Origin: Psychrobacter sp. Choline-02u-9
GTDB taxonomy: Bacteria; Pseudomonadota; Gammaproteobacteria; Pseudomonadales; Moraxellaceae
Reading direction: 5' to 3'
NCBI RefSeq assembly: GCF_002836505.1
Contig: NZ_PJBF01000041.1
Location: forward strand, 62,001-126,000
DNA length: 64,000 nucleotides
The notes under the pieces were generated by a model. The model was not told the DNA's origin and ran no database searches. It worked only from the letters and a program-made list of their open reading frames with translations. Position 1 is the stretch's first letter. Each line of letters starts with the position of its first letter. Shown here piece by piece: positions 25,563-34,880 of the stretch. The translations under genes and the position numbers were made by a program.

Positions 25563-28373
25563 ATGAATTATTATAAGGATGCTGATAGCACCGAAACTCA
25601 GGAATGGCTGGCAGCCTTTGAGTCTGTGGTTAAACACGCAGACAAGGACCGTGCTCAGTTCCTCCTAAAAGCCTTATACAATATGGCAGTTCAAGAAGGG
25701 TTGCCGTTCAACAGACTAGACACTGCGTACGTCAATAGTATCGCTGTTGAAGATGAGCCGATGTACCCAGGCGACCTAGGCATGGAGCGTAAGATACGCG
25801 CTTTGATTCGTTATAATGCACTTGCTATGGTCATGCGCGCCAATAAAAACGACGATGATCTAGGTGGTCACTTAGCGACATTTGCCTCTAGTGCGACACT
25901 TTATGAAACGGGTTTTAACCATTTCTTCCGCGCCGCTAGCGATCACTTCGGTGGCGACATGATCTATTATCAAGGTCACTCAGCACCAGGTATCTATGCA
26001 CGCTCTTATCTAGAAGGTCGTTTGACCGAAGATCAGCTTGATAACTTCCGCCGTGAAGTAGGCGGCAAAGGCCTATCAAGCTATCCGCATCCATATCTAA
26101 TGCCGGATTACTGGCAGTTCCCAACGGTATCAATGGGACTGGGCCCAATCATGTCTATCTATCACGCCCATGTACATCGCTATATGGAAAATCGTGGATT
26201 GCTAGAAAAAGAAGGTCGTAAGATTTGGACATTCTTAGGTGATGGTGAAACGGATGAGCCAGAAAGCTTGGGTGCTATTTCTCTGGCAGGTCGTGAGAAG
26301 CTGGACAACCTAATATGGGTAGTCAACTGTAACTTGCAGCGTCTTGATGGTCCAGTCCGTGGTAACGGTAAAATCATTCAGGAGCTAGAGTCAGTATTTC
26401 GCGGCGCAGGCTGGCGAGTCATCAAAGTCATTTGGGGTGGCAACTGGGATTCATTACTTGGTAAAGATCATACGGGTGTGCTTAAACAACGTATGGAAGA
26501 AGTGGTGGATGGCGAGTATCAGCTATATGAAGCGCGTACGCCTGAATTTACTCGCAAAGAGTTCTTTGGTAAATATCCAGAGCTAGAAGAGATGGCAGAT
26601 GCGTTGTCTGACGAAGAAATCTCACGTCTAAACCGTGGCGGCCATGATCCAGTTAAAGTTTATGCTGCATTTAGTGAAGCTATGAAAACCAAAGGCCAAC
26701 CAACGGTTATTTTGGTTAAGACCGTTAAAGGTTATGGCTTGTCTGCCCAAACACAAGCAGTCAACAAATCGCATCAGGTCAAAAAGCTTGATCAAGAAGC
26801 GTTGATGTATTTCCGTGATCGTTTTGATTTGCCATTTACTGATGAGCAGTTAGAGACTCTACCATTTTATCGCCCTGAAGAAGGTTCGGCGGAGATGAAG
26901 TATCTCAAAGGTCGTCGCGAGTCGTTAGGTGGTCATCTACCAAACCGCCGTAGTGGTCATATTCCACTGAATATCCCTGAACTATCAATGTTTGATCGGG
27001 TGTTAAAAGGCAGCAATGGTAAAGAGCAATCGACGACGATGGTATTTGTACGATTGCTATCTGCGATGCTCAAAAACAAAGACATCCAAGATCGCGTCGT
27101 ACCAATCGTACCTGACGAAGCACGTACTTTCGGTCTAGAAGGTATGTTCCGTCAATTGGGTATTTATTCGGCTGTTGGTCAAAAATATACGCCAGAAGAC
27201 AGTGAAGCGCTGATGGGCTATAAAGAAGCTATCGATGGTCACATGTTAGAAGAAGGTATCAACGAAGCAGGCGCAATGAGTACTTGGATTGCATTGGCAA
27301 CCAGTTATTCTGTGAACGCGCTACCGATGATTCCGATGTATATCTATTACTCTATGTTTGGTTTCCAACGTGTGGGAGATTTGGCTTGGGCAGCAGGCGA
27401 TTGTCAAGCACAGGGCTTCTTATTGGGTGCAACGGCTGGTCGTACAACGCTTAATGGCGAAGGCTTGCAGCATCAAGATGGTCATTCTCAAATCTTGTTC
27501 AATGTCGTGCCAAACTGTGTTAGCTATGATCCTTGCTTTGGTTATGAGCTAGCTGTGGTCATGCATGACGGTCTACGCCGTATGTATGGTGAAGGCGAGC
27601 GCGTTTACTATTACTTGACGTTGATGAACGAAAACTACGAGCAACCTGCTATGCCAGAAGGTGCCGAAGAAGGTATCAAACGTGGTATGTACTTGCTTGA
27701 AGACAATGGTTCAACACAAGTGCAACTACTAGGTTCTGGTGTTATCTTACGCGAAGTACAGAAGGCATCACAAATACTAAAAGACGAGTTCAATATTACG
27801 TCCAACGTTTGGAGCGTAACCAGCTTTAATGAGCTGACTCGAGATGGTATGGTTTGTGATGATTACAACCGTCTACATCCAATGGACGAAGAGAAAGTGC
27901 CTTGGGTTACTGAGCAATTAGCACCGCACGAAGGTATTGTGGTTGCAGCGACAGATTATATGCGTAACTACTCAGAGCAAATCCGTGCTTGGTTGCCAGA
28001 CAACCGTCCTTACACGACTCTAGGTACCGATGGTTATGGCCGTTCTGATACGCGCGAAAACCTACGTAGTTTCTTTAACGTTGATGCGGCGCATATCGTT
28101 GTGGCAACGCTTAAACGTCTAGCCGATGAAGGCGAAGTTGAGATGCGTTTGGTTAAAGACGCGATTTCAAGCTTAGGTATCGATGTGGATCATCCACCTG
28201 CATGGCAGCAGCAGTCTTACTATGATCAGTCTCCAGATGCACCAGCACCAGGTAACGTAAATCCAAATCCTGTACCTGAGTTTATCGCTGAAGACGATGA
28301 TGAAATCAGTAATGAAGGCCGTGCTGAAGATCAAGCAGATGCAAATGTACTTGATGATAAAGATGTCAAATAA
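25563..28373 (+). CDS. aceE: pyruvate dehydrogenase E1 component, homodimeric type
   Basis: Thiamine-diphosphate enzyme that decarboxylates pyruvate and reductively acetylates the lipoyl groups of E2. The ThDP motif is clear: GDGETDEPESLG ... LIWVVNCNLQRLDGPV (about residues 225-265). The length, 936 aa, is close to E. coli AceE (887) plus an acidic C-terminal tail of about 40 residues. The frame opens at ATG 25536, but alignment to E. coli (which begins about ten residues before the ETRDWL-equivalent) and AGGATTAAC upstream favour ATG 25563, giving MNYYKDADSTETQEW. First gene of aceE-aceF; the E2 gene follows after 28 bases. The E3 gene lpd is not in the window. Confidence 0.95.
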   Translation: MNYYKDADSTETQEWLAAFESVVKHADKDRAQFLLKALYNMAVQEGLPFNRLDTAYVNSIAVEDEPMYPGDLGMERKIRALIRYNALAMVMRANKNDDDLGGHLATFASSATLYETGFNHFFRAASDHFGGDMIYYQGHSAPGIYARSYLEGRLTEDQLDNFRREVGGKGLSSYPHPYLMPDYWQFPTVSMGLGPIMSIYHAHVHRYMENRGLLEKEGRKIWTFLGDGETDEPESLGAISLAGREKLDNLIWVVNCNLQRLDGPVRGNGKIIQELESVFRGAGWRVIKVIWGGNWDSLLGKDHTGVLKQRMEEVVDGEYQLYEARTPEFTRKEFFGKYPELEEMADALSDEEISRLNRGGHDPVKVYAAFSEAMKTKGQPTVILVKTVKGYGLSAQTQAVNKSHQVKKLDQEALMYFRDRFDLPFTDEQLETLPFYRPEEGSAEMKYLKGRRESLGGHLPNRRSGHIPLNIPELSMFDRVLKGSNGKEQSTTMVFVRLLSAMLKNKDIQDRVVPIVPDEARTFGLEGMFRQLGIYSAVGQKYTPEDSEALMGYKEAIDGHMLEEGINEAGAMSTWIALATSYSVNALPMIPMYIYYSMFGFQRVGDLAWAAGDCQAQGFLLGATAGRTTLNGEGLQHQDGHSQILFNVVPNCVSYDPCFGYELAVVMHDGLRRMYGEGERVYYYLTLMNENYEQPAMPEGAEEGIKRGMYLLEDNGSTQVQLLGSGVILREVQKASQILKDEFNITSNVWSVTSFNELTRDGMVCDDYNRLHPMDEEKVPWVTEQLAPHEGIVVAATDYMRNYSEQIRAWLPDNRPYTTLGTDGYGRSDTRENLRSFFNVDAAHIVVATLKRLADEGEVEMRLVKDAISSLGIDVDHPPAWQQQSYYDQSPDAPAPGNVNPNPVPEFIAEDDDEISNEGRAEDQADANVLDDKDVK

Positions 28374-28401
28374 TAATAACCATAAGACGAGGAAATAAAT
28401 C

Positions 28402-30120
28402 ATGGACATTAAAGCCCCCGATTTAGGTGTGGATAGCGCCGAAGTCAGCGAGATTATGGTAGAAGTTGGCGATGTCATCGCAAAAGATGACAACATCGTA
28501 TTATTAGAATCTGACAAAGCATCGGTTGAAGTACCAAGCTCTGCTGCTGGTAAAGTGACTAAGATTAGCGTTGCTATCGGTGATCAAGTCAGCGAAGGTA
28601 TGGTGCTGATTGAGCTTGAAAGCGCAGATGATAGCGCAGAAAGCAACGATGACAATACTGCCGAAGATCAAGATGCGAACAGCACAGACGATGTTAAACC
28701 AGAATCAAAACCTGAACCTGCTGCAACTGAATCAAAGCAATCAGAGTCTGCTGCCAAGCCAGCCGCTAATGCTGGTAAAGCAACCACTCATGCATTACCT
28801 GACTTAGGTGTTGATGAGGCACAAGTTTCTGAAATCATGGTTAGCGTTGGTGATACTGTTAGCGCTGAGCAGTCCATTTTGCTAATCGAATCAGATAAAG
28901 CATCGGTTGAAGTACCAGCGCCAGTTGCCGGCAAGATTGAGAAAATCTTGGTTGAAGCAGGTGATATGGTTGCTAATGGTCAGGACTTTATCGTCATCAT
29001 GGCAAGTGGTGCAGATGATGCTACTGATAGTGAATATGAAGCTCCTAAGCTACAAGAGTCAGCACCAGCTAAAACAGAAGATAAATCAGCTGCTAAAACT
29101 ACTGGTGAGCCAAAACAAGCTGCCAAAACGACTAATACTAATACAGCTGCTAGCAAAACAGAGGGTAAATTAACTGAAGCACAAGTCAATGAAAAATTGG
29201 TTGATGTGTATGCAGGTCCTGCTGTTCGCAAGCTAGCGCGTCAGTTAGGTGTGGATATCACACAAGTGAATGGTTCAGCTCTAAATGATCGCATTCTAAA
29301 AGAAGACTTGTTTGCACATGTTAAAAATAGTCTAACCAAGCAAAAAGCGGCACCTGTGAGCAGTAATCCTGTTAGCTCAGGTCTACCGAAGCTGCCTGAC
29401 ATGAGTAATGCTGAGATCTGGGGTGAAACAGAAACACAAGACCTCAGCCGCTTGCAGAAAGTCTCGATACCACAGCTCAACTACAATACTTTGCTACCGC
29501 AAGTAACGCAGTTCGATCTGTCTGATATCACTGAGACTGAAAAATTACGTGGTGAGTTAAAAGGTGGCATGAAAGCTGAAGGTGTTGGCTTTACTATCTT
29601 GGCATTTGTGGTTAAAGCAACTGCTTACGCGTTGACCCAGCATCCACGATTCAATAGTCATTTGAGCGATGACAACACTCAGGTTATATTGCGTAAAAGT
29701 GTCAATATGGGTATTGCTGTGGCAACAGATGATGGTCTTATCGTACCGGTTATCAAAAACGTACAAGATAAAGGTCTAAAGCAAATCGCAATTGAGATTG
29801 GCGAGCTTGCTGTAAAAGCTCGTGATAAGAAGCTCAGCACTAAAGATTTGCAAGGGGCTAGCTTTACCATATCGAGCCAAGGTAACTTGGGTGGTACGGC
29901 ATTTACGCCATTAGTTAACTGGCCACAAGTTGGTATTTTAGGTGTCTCTGAAGCAAGTATGCAGCCACGTTGGAATGCTAAAAAACAAAGCTTTGAGCCA
30001 CGTTTGATGCTGCCACTGTCTTTGTCTTATGACCACCGTGTGATCAATGGCGCAGATGCTGCTGTATTCACTCGTTATATCGCAACGCTATTAGCAGACC
30101 CACGTCGTATCTTGATCTAA
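28402..30120 (+). CDS. aceF: dihydrolipoamide acetyltransferase, E2 of pyruvate dehydrogenase
   Basis: 572-aa core protein of the complex, transferring acetyl groups to CoA. Two lipoyl domains have lipoylation lysines at K39 and K166, both in ESDKASVEVP. They are joined by Ala/Glu/Lys/Thr-rich mobile linkers (about 75-130 and 200-260). A peripheral subunit-binding domain (about 272-308, GPAVRKLARQLGVDITQVNG) and a catalytic domain ending in 'SYDHRVINGADAAVF' (His about 545) follow. E. coli AceF has three lipoyl domains; this one has two. AGACGAGGAAATAA precedes the ATG. Cotranscribed with aceE and ended by a hairpin. Confidence 0.96.
   Translation: MDIKAPDLGVDSAEVSEIMVEVGDVIAKDDNIVLLESDKASVEVPSSAAGKVTKISVAIGDQVSEGMVLIELESADDSAESNDDNTAEDQDANSTDDVKPESKPEPAATESKQSESAAKPAANAGKATTHALPDLGVDEAQVSEIMVSVGDTVSAEQSILLIESDKASVEVPAPVAGKIEKILVEAGDMVANGQDFIVIMASGADDATDSEYEAPKLQESAPAKTEDKSAAKTTGEPKQAAKTTNTNTAASKTEGKLTEAQVNEKLVDVYAGPAVRKLARQLGVDITQVNGSALNDRILKEDLFAHVKNSLTKQKAAPVSSNPVSSGLPKLPDMSNAEIWGETETQDLSRLQKVSIPQLNYNTLLPQVTQFDLSDITETEKLRGELKGGMKAEGVGFTILAFVVKATAYALTQHPRFNSHLSDDNTQVILRKSVNMGIAVATDDGLIVPVIKNVQDKGLKQIAIEIGELAVKARDKKLSTKDLQGASFTISSQGNLGGTAFTPLVNWPQVGILGVSEASMQPRWNAKKQSFEPRLMLPLSLSYDHRVINGADAAVFTRYIATLLADPRRILI
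28507..28917 (+). repeat. near-identical 30-base direct repeats inside aceF
   Basis: 28507-28536 and 28888-28917 differ at two bases (GAATCTGACAAAG versus GAATCAGATAAAG, then identical). They encode the two lipoylation loops and could recombine to delete one lipoyl domain. Confidence 0.85.
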
Positions 30121-30136
30121 AGCTAACTAGCAATAC

Positions 30137-30166
30137 AAAAAGACTGCCCACGGGTGGTCTTTTTTA
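30137..30166 (+). terminator. aceEF terminator
   Basis: AAAAAGAC...GTCTTTTT stem with an inner TGCCC/GGGTG part (two wobble pairs) and a T-run, 16 bases after the aceF stop. Confidence 0.85.
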
Positions 30167-30260
30167 TGGAGATTATTTGTTATTATAGGATCCTAGCCGT
30201 TTTTGCAAATAATTGCTTAGTAGCTAGAGTAACTAGTAATAGCCATCATTAATGGGCACA

Positions 30261-30287
30261 AAAAAGCCAGCCTGGTAGCTGGCTTTT
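30261..30287 (-). terminator. terminator of the OmpW gene
   Basis: AAAAAGCCAGC pairs with GCTGGCTTTT; read on the minus strand it is followed by a long T-run, 25 bases after the ompW stop. Confidence 0.85.
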
Positions 30288-30311
30288 ATTACACATAATA
30301 TTTTGACTAAT

Positions 30312-30944
30312 TTAGAACTGTTTAACGAATGCTACGCCATATACCCAAGGACTAATGTCAATTTCGCCAAGGTTTGTACCATCTAAAGTAGCGTCCGTTT
30401 TGATGTCCATATAACGAGCATCGATACGGAAAGCTTCGGTAGGAGCAAAAGGAATATCAAGACCAACATGACCAGCCACACCAACGCTATCATCAAGGTC
30501 TAAGTCACCACCAGTAGAAATTCTTTCTTTGAAAAAGGTTGTGTAATTCACACCAACGCCAATGAAAGGCTTGATATTCATTGGCATACTGTCATTATCG
30601 AAGTGATACTGTACAGAAAGAGTAGGTGGTAAATGCTGTGTTTTACCTTTCAAAGCTGGTGTACCATCAGCATTATTTAGATCAAAATCATGATGGAATG
30701 GAAGCGCCGCTAGCAGTTCAACACCAACGTTGTTAGCGATAAAGTACTCACCACTGATAGTTGGACGAATGTCGTCGTCAACTTCTACAGCTAAAGTGCC
30801 GTTAGCTAATTGACCATTATCACTTTTTGGATCAACCATGTGCGCGCCAGCAGCAACAGACCAAGTACCAGCAGGGACTGCAAAAGCAGTTGTCATTGTA
30901 AGTGCAGCAGCAGTAGCTAAAACTAGGGATTGTAGTTTCATCAT
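30312..30944 (-). CDS. ompW: OmpW-family outer membrane protein
   Basis: 210 aa with signal peptide (..TMTTAFA, about 22) and an eight-stranded small barrel. Recognisable OmpW patterns are 'IKPFIGVGVNYTTFF', 'DSVGVAGHVGLDIPF' and the end 'ISPWVYGVAFVKQF' with terminal Phe. OmpW proteins pass small hydrophobic molecules across the outer membrane. The start is ambiguous between two adjacent Met codons; AAGGAA lies just upstream. Single gene with its own terminator. Confidence 0.93.
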   Translation of the reverse strand: MMKLQSLVLATAAALTMTTAFAVPAGTWSVAAGAHMVDPKSDNGQLANGTLAVEVDDDIRPTISGEYFIANNVGVELLAALPFHHDFDLNNADGTPALKGKTQHLPPTLSVQYHFDNDSMPMNIKPFIGVGVNYTTFFKERISTGGDLDLDDSVGVAGHVGLDIPFAPTEAFRIDARYMDIKTDATLDGTNLGEIDISPWVYGVAFVKQF

Positions 30945-31250
30945 TTCATTCCTTAACGTAATAAAAAATTATCAGCAGTTTGCTAATGAGGGATGGCATT
31001 AGCTACTGATACATAATGTCATGATTAAAGTTTAATCTGTAACATTTAATCTCTATTATAATACGAAAATCATTATTGTTGGTAAGGTTTTAAATATAAA
31101 TTAGCAATGTTTCTGCAATAAATTACATTTACGTGTAATTCAATTGTCTACAGTCTATAATTAAACACAACAAAAGCTGCTTTTTAAGTAAGTGTCATTG
31201 ACGTAAGTCGGTATCTCTTATTTACGATTCAACAAGAGGTGCAATATATT
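30945..31250. other. 306-base divergent intergenic region
   Basis: AT-rich. A minus-strand TATAAT (31055-31060) about 110 bases before ompW may be its -10, without a good -35. Nothing else recognised. Confidence 0.45.
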
Positions 31251-31478
31251 ATGCTTGGCTATTGCAGTAACTCCCCTCTACGCTGTACGAATGCGCGTAC
31301 GATGAAAATACTGAATCAGGTAGACTCTTGTTGTCCTGAATGTCACTTGTTTTTGATACCTGCGCAGGATATTAGTCAGAAGCTTCGCGCTGACGAACAG
31401 TTCTTGAGGTTCTCTATCCTACTAATTGTGTTTATACTGCTTGTATCAGTCTATATTTATTATCTGCATTTTGTATAG
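31251..31478 (+). CDS. small zinc-ribbon membrane protein
   Basis: 75 aa. Starting at ATG 31251 rather than GTG 31239, because the Shine-Dalgarno AAGAGG (31234-31239) overlaps the GTG. The N-terminal part has GYCSNSPLRCTNARTMKIL and then CCPECHLFLIP, i.e. C-x6-C ... C-x2-C, a likely zinc ribbon. It closely resembles the N-terminal 'C...C.nAR...CP.C...L' segment seen in some larger substrate-binding or OmpA-type proteins. One membrane helix (about 52-72) ends the protein. Here the domain stands alone. It precedes a K+ channel gene by 176 bases. Function unknown. Confidence 0.6.
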   Translation: MLGYCSNSPLRCTNARTMKILNQVDSCCPECHLFLIPAQDISQKLRADEQFLRFSILLIVFILLVSVYIYYLHFV

Positions 31479-31654
31479 CCGATAGTCATGGCTGATAATG
31501 GACAGGTCAGTACCAAATGAAGCGTTTCTGATAAAAATCACGGATGATTGCTGCAAATATCTCCTATGTTCTGTGATGAAAGTTTGGTTTTTATTGTTTG
31601 ACCGTTGTTTTATTCTACTAATATCAAATCGGTATACCACTATATAGGGCTGGC

Positions 31655-32638
31655 ATGTTATTCCAATCTATACGGCGCTTGCGTCATTTTGTTTATGATA
31701 TTTTACAAAATGAAGAACATGACACGTTATTTAGCCGTTACGTCGATTACTTTCTCATATTTTTGATCATGACTAACGTAGCCGCTGTGATAGCGGAGTC
31801 TGTCGATCAATGGTATTACCCTTATCAAGATTACTTCACCTTATTTGAAAACTTTTCTATCGTTGTTTTTTCTGTTGAGTACTTATTGCGTTTGTGGAGT
31901 GTCGCTGAAACCAAGCCTGACAATACGACGTGGAAACAGCGTTGGAATTGGATTAGAAGCCCATCAGCGTTGATTGATTTAGTAGCGATCGTGCCAGCAT
32001 TTTTGAATTTCTTTGTCAATATTGACTTGCGTTTCTTACGCATTTTACGCTTGTTTCGAATCCTAAAACTGACTCGTTATTTTGCTTCCATGCGTATTTT
32101 GCTAGTCGTAATCAGCAAGGAGCGAGGCTCATTTCAGGCTGTTATCTTTATTCTTATCATTATGATTGTGACCGCCTCTAGCGGTATTTATCTAGTGGAG
32201 AATCACGCACAGCCAGACGAGTTTGAGTCCATACCTAAAGCGATGTGGTGGGCTGTAGTGACACTGACAACAGTAGGCTATGGAGATGTCACGCCAATTA
32301 CTAATGCGGGAAAAATATTGGGTGCTGTCATTACGATATTGGGCGTTGGTCTCGCAGCCCTACCGGCTGGTATTCTAGCGACGGGATTGGCGAATGAGTT
32401 GGCCCAGCGCCGTGAAGAGCTTGAACAGCATTTTCGTGAGCAGCTCATTGATAGCGACTTTGATCTGGTACAGAATCAGATGATGATTGATAAAATTCGT
32501 CGAGAGCTAGGTTTAGATAAAGAGCAGGCACAAAATATCGTCCTACAAGTACTTCGAGAGCAAGAGCTTGAACGGCGTGAAAAAGAAGTTGAAACGCGCC
32601 AAAAGAACTTCTGTCCGCATTGCGGTGAAGTTTTATAG
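31655..32638 (+). CDS. voltage-gated-type potassium channel
   Basis: 327-aa inner-membrane ion channel subunit with six transmembrane segments. S4 is arginine-patterned (RFLRILRLFRILKLTRYF, about 126-143). The pore helix and selectivity filter read AVVTLTTVGYGDVTP, the K+ signature, followed by S6 (LGAVITILGVGLAALPAGIL). The cytoplasmic tail is a charged coiled coil (about 250-310) and ends in CPHCGEVL, half of a zinc ribbon. Topology matches prokaryotic Kv-like ion_trans proteins (KvAP/KvLm type), not the two-TM Kch. Probably forms a homotetramer. Ends at a perfect bidirectional hairpin. Confidence 0.92.
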   Translation: MLFQSIRRLRHFVYDILQNEEHDTLFSRYVDYFLIFLIMTNVAAVIAESVDQWYYPYQDYFTLFENFSIVVFSVEYLLRLWSVAETKPDNTTWKQRWNWIRSPSALIDLVAIVPAFLNFFVNIDLRFLRILRLFRILKLTRYFASMRILLVVISKERGSFQAVIFILIIMIVTASSGIYLVENHAQPDEFESIPKAMWWAVVTLTTVGYGDVTPITNAGKILGAVITILGVGLAALPAGILATGLANELAQRREELEQHFREQLIDSDFDLVQNQMMIDKIRRELGLDKEQAQNIVLQVLREQELERREKEVETRQKNFCPHCGEVL

Positions 32639-32704
32639 GCAAGTGTGAAATGATTTATAACAGATATGTTTTTAGCAATTAATTACAGCTAATGATTTGC
32701 CCAT

Positions 32705-32744
32705 AAAAAGAGGTCTTGTGTTTACATAGCACAAGACCTCTTTT
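32705..32744. terminator. bidirectional terminator, K+ channel / TerD-like gene
   Basis: Perfect 15-bp stem AAAAGAGGTCTTGTG / CACAAGACCTCTTTT with a nine-base loop. Confidence 0.95.
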
Positions 32745-32765
32745 ATATGCGATTACTAGTTGCTC

Positions 32766-33413
32766 TTATATTCCCTGAGGAATAGGCAATGCACGCGCTA
32801 ACTCATGAGCCACTTCTTGTGCTGCATCTGCTAGACCTTCTGCAGTAAGTGGTAAGTTTTGCAATGTTAAATGCCAATCATCAACAGATCGACGCAAATG
32901 CGCTACCCATAACGTCGTGCAGTCGCGTGGAAGCTGCTTAAGGTTGACTTCAAAACAACGGTTTCCTTCATCGTCACTCAGATGAATTTCGCCTTTTTTC
33001 ACCCTAGAAAACGAATGGCCATGGTATGAGTTGGCAATTAAACCAATATGAGTAATATGAGCGGGAATTTTTTCGAGCTCCAATCTGATTTGTTCTTGAT
33101 CAAGCGGGGCAAGATACATGGCTTGTTCACCGCGATCCTTACCATTTAAGCTGTCACCTTGATGCTTGACCGACTCAGCTTTATCTCGTAATTGCTTAAA
33201 CCAAACGATGTCACTGATGACGCAATTATCATCGTACAACACGCAAGCTAAATCAATATCCATCGCGCTTTGATTTTTCTTAAAGCGCTTAAACATGCCT
33301 TTTGGCTCAATTTTGGTAAATTCATAATTGAGCGCAAAGAACAAAGTCCCTGCGTCTAGTCCCAGTCCTCGTAAACTATCTGACAACAGTGGTGATGGGG
33401 CAGTGGTCGACAT
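32766..33413 (-). CDS. TerD-family stress-response protein
   Basis: 215-aa cytoplasmic protein with the TerD beta-sandwich signature: 'DIDLACVLYDDNCVISDIVW', then 'GDSLNGKDRGEQ', 'HITHIGLIANSYHGHSFSRV' and 'CFEVNLKQLP'. In TerD proteins the acidic residues of these loops bind Ca2+; here the GDSLNG part is kept but the following acidic run is reduced (KDRGEQA). It lacks the TerB/TerC neighbours of tellurite operons. The neighbour on the same strand is a WYL regulator (98-base gap), which may control it. The exact process is not known; phage or oxidative stress is often proposed for the family. Confidence 0.85.
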   Translation of the reverse strand: MSTTAPSPLLSDSLRGLGLDAGTLFFALNYEFTKIEPKGMFKRFKKNQSAMDIDLACVLYDDNCVISDIVWFKQLRDKAESVKHQGDSLNGKDRGEQAMYLAPLDQEQIRLELEKIPAHITHIGLIANSYHGHSFSRVKKGEIHLSDDEGNRCFEVNLKQLPRDCTTLWVAHLRRSVDDWHLTLQNLPLTAEGLADAAQEVAHELARALPIPQGI

Positions 33414-33510
33414 AACTTTCCTTTTTTATTCTTAGTTTTTAACCGTTATCTAGATTTAGTGACTGCTTACTTAAGGCGTGCGGATATTAGCCTATCTTAG
33501 ATCAGTGATA

Positions 33511-34653
33511 TCATTCACTGGTTGCTGTCGAAGACTTATCTAATACCGCTTGATAGAGCAGCTCAGGCTTAGCATCTAACAACCCACTACCAAATCCGCG
33601 TAGCCACCAGACCAGCTGTGAGGTTAAATTAACAGTGGCCTTTACAGTAAGGGTGTTATCCTCATTTAGCGTCACGGTTTGATCGTCATTAAGCTTACTT
33701 TCGGTCAGACTCTTACCAGCTTGCCTAGTGAACCTAAGCTCAACAGCAGTATTTTTGCCACGCTCATCCAATTCGCCAAACAGTGGGTGACTAAAGCCCA
33801 TGCTGCCTTCATCCAAATACGTATCGAGTTGAAAGTTCTCTGGTGTTTTTGCAGCAGTTTCGAGAATCTCAACACTATCAAAACGATGTAAGGCAAAGGT
33901 GCGAATGGTGGCTTCTGGATCGTCGGTACGAGTTGCCAGTAGATAAATAATCACGCCGCGCTGGATAATTGCGATTGGATTTAGGATGTATTCGCTGGCT
34001 TGTAATTTGTTGCTACGAGTATAGCAAGCATGAATCTGCAGTTGATAAAATAGCGCGTGGTAAATATTGTCTTTACTGTCCAAATCTATATCTGGTGCGA
34101 TAAGCGGCTGAGTGGCAGGCTCGATACGCACTCTGTCTATCCAAGAGTGGGTCACTTTGCTGTTTTTGAGCTGTCGCCGTGCTAAGTCAAACCAAGGAAA
34201 TAATTCATCTAAGATAACAGGTGGCAGCAACTGGGTCAGATTGGCCTCGACCATATTAAAAGCAACCGCTTGTGATAAGTTCATATGCGGCAAACTTTGT
34301 AATGGAGCGTCTTCTTTCCAGCGCCAACCTTGAGGATTGGCATTGTTTTTTTCGATAGGGAAGCGTTTGGCAAGGGCGTTCAAATCGCGTTGGACAGTAC
34401 GTAGGCTGATATCGAAGCCTGCCATCATCAGCTGCTCATAAATATGCGTGGTGCCTACCCAGCGATTGCGCTGTAGTTGTGATAGTACCTGCCATTGCCG
34501 AGCAGTCGTTGCCGCACCATGTCGATTGTCACTGATATTGGCAGCATTGGCCTCTTTTGAGGTGCCAGTGTCTACAGCTGCAAGCGCACCTGCCTGCTCA
34601 CTAGGATTGGACTGAGCTTGGATGTTATCAGCATCAGTAGGATGTACAGTCAT
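33511..34653 (-). CDS. WYL-domain transcriptional regulator
   Basis: 380 aa. After a disordered N-terminus (1-50) comes a DeoR-like winged HTH (about 50-110; 'YEQLMMAGFDISLRTVQRDL'), a helical linker, and a WYL domain (about 205-285). In the WYL domain the core reads IIYLLATR, followed by 'RTFALHRFDSVEIL', and a WCX-like C-terminal extension closes the protein. WYL proteins sense small ligands or nucleic acid and often control defence or DNA-damage genes. Located just upstream of the TerD-like gene on the same strand; autoregulation or control of terD is inference. Confidence 0.88.
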   Translation of the reverse strand: MTVHPTDADNIQAQSNPSEQAGALAAVDTGTSKEANAANISDNRHGAATTARQWQVLSQLQRNRWVGTTHIYEQLMMAGFDISLRTVQRDLNALAKRFPIEKNNANPQGWRWKEDAPLQSLPHMNLSQAVAFNMVEANLTQLLPPVILDELFPWFDLARRQLKNSKVTHSWIDRVRIEPATQPLIAPDIDLDSKDNIYHALFYQLQIHACYTRSNKLQASEYILNPIAIIQRGVIIYLLATRTDDPEATIRTFALHRFDSVEILETAAKTPENFQLDTYLDEGSMGFSHPLFGELDERGKNTAVELRFTRQAGKSLTESKLNDDQTVTLNEDNTLTVKATVNLTSQLVWWLRGFGSGLLDAKPELLYQAVLDKSSTATSE

Positions 34654-34880
34654 TAAGAGATACCCTTTATGAAGTTACAAGTCGGTTTCTGGCACGATAT
34701 TGCTCGATCAGGAACCGTTAATCATCGCAGAAAAGCAGCGTAGCGTCTAGCGACGTTCATGCATGCGTATGTTTATTTGATGGTTGCTATTCGATGATAG
34801 CTGCTCGATCTAGCTGTAGATACAACGATAAATCTAGTCGAACAGCAATGTGCGTGCGTATCGGCAGTACCGTTCAAATT

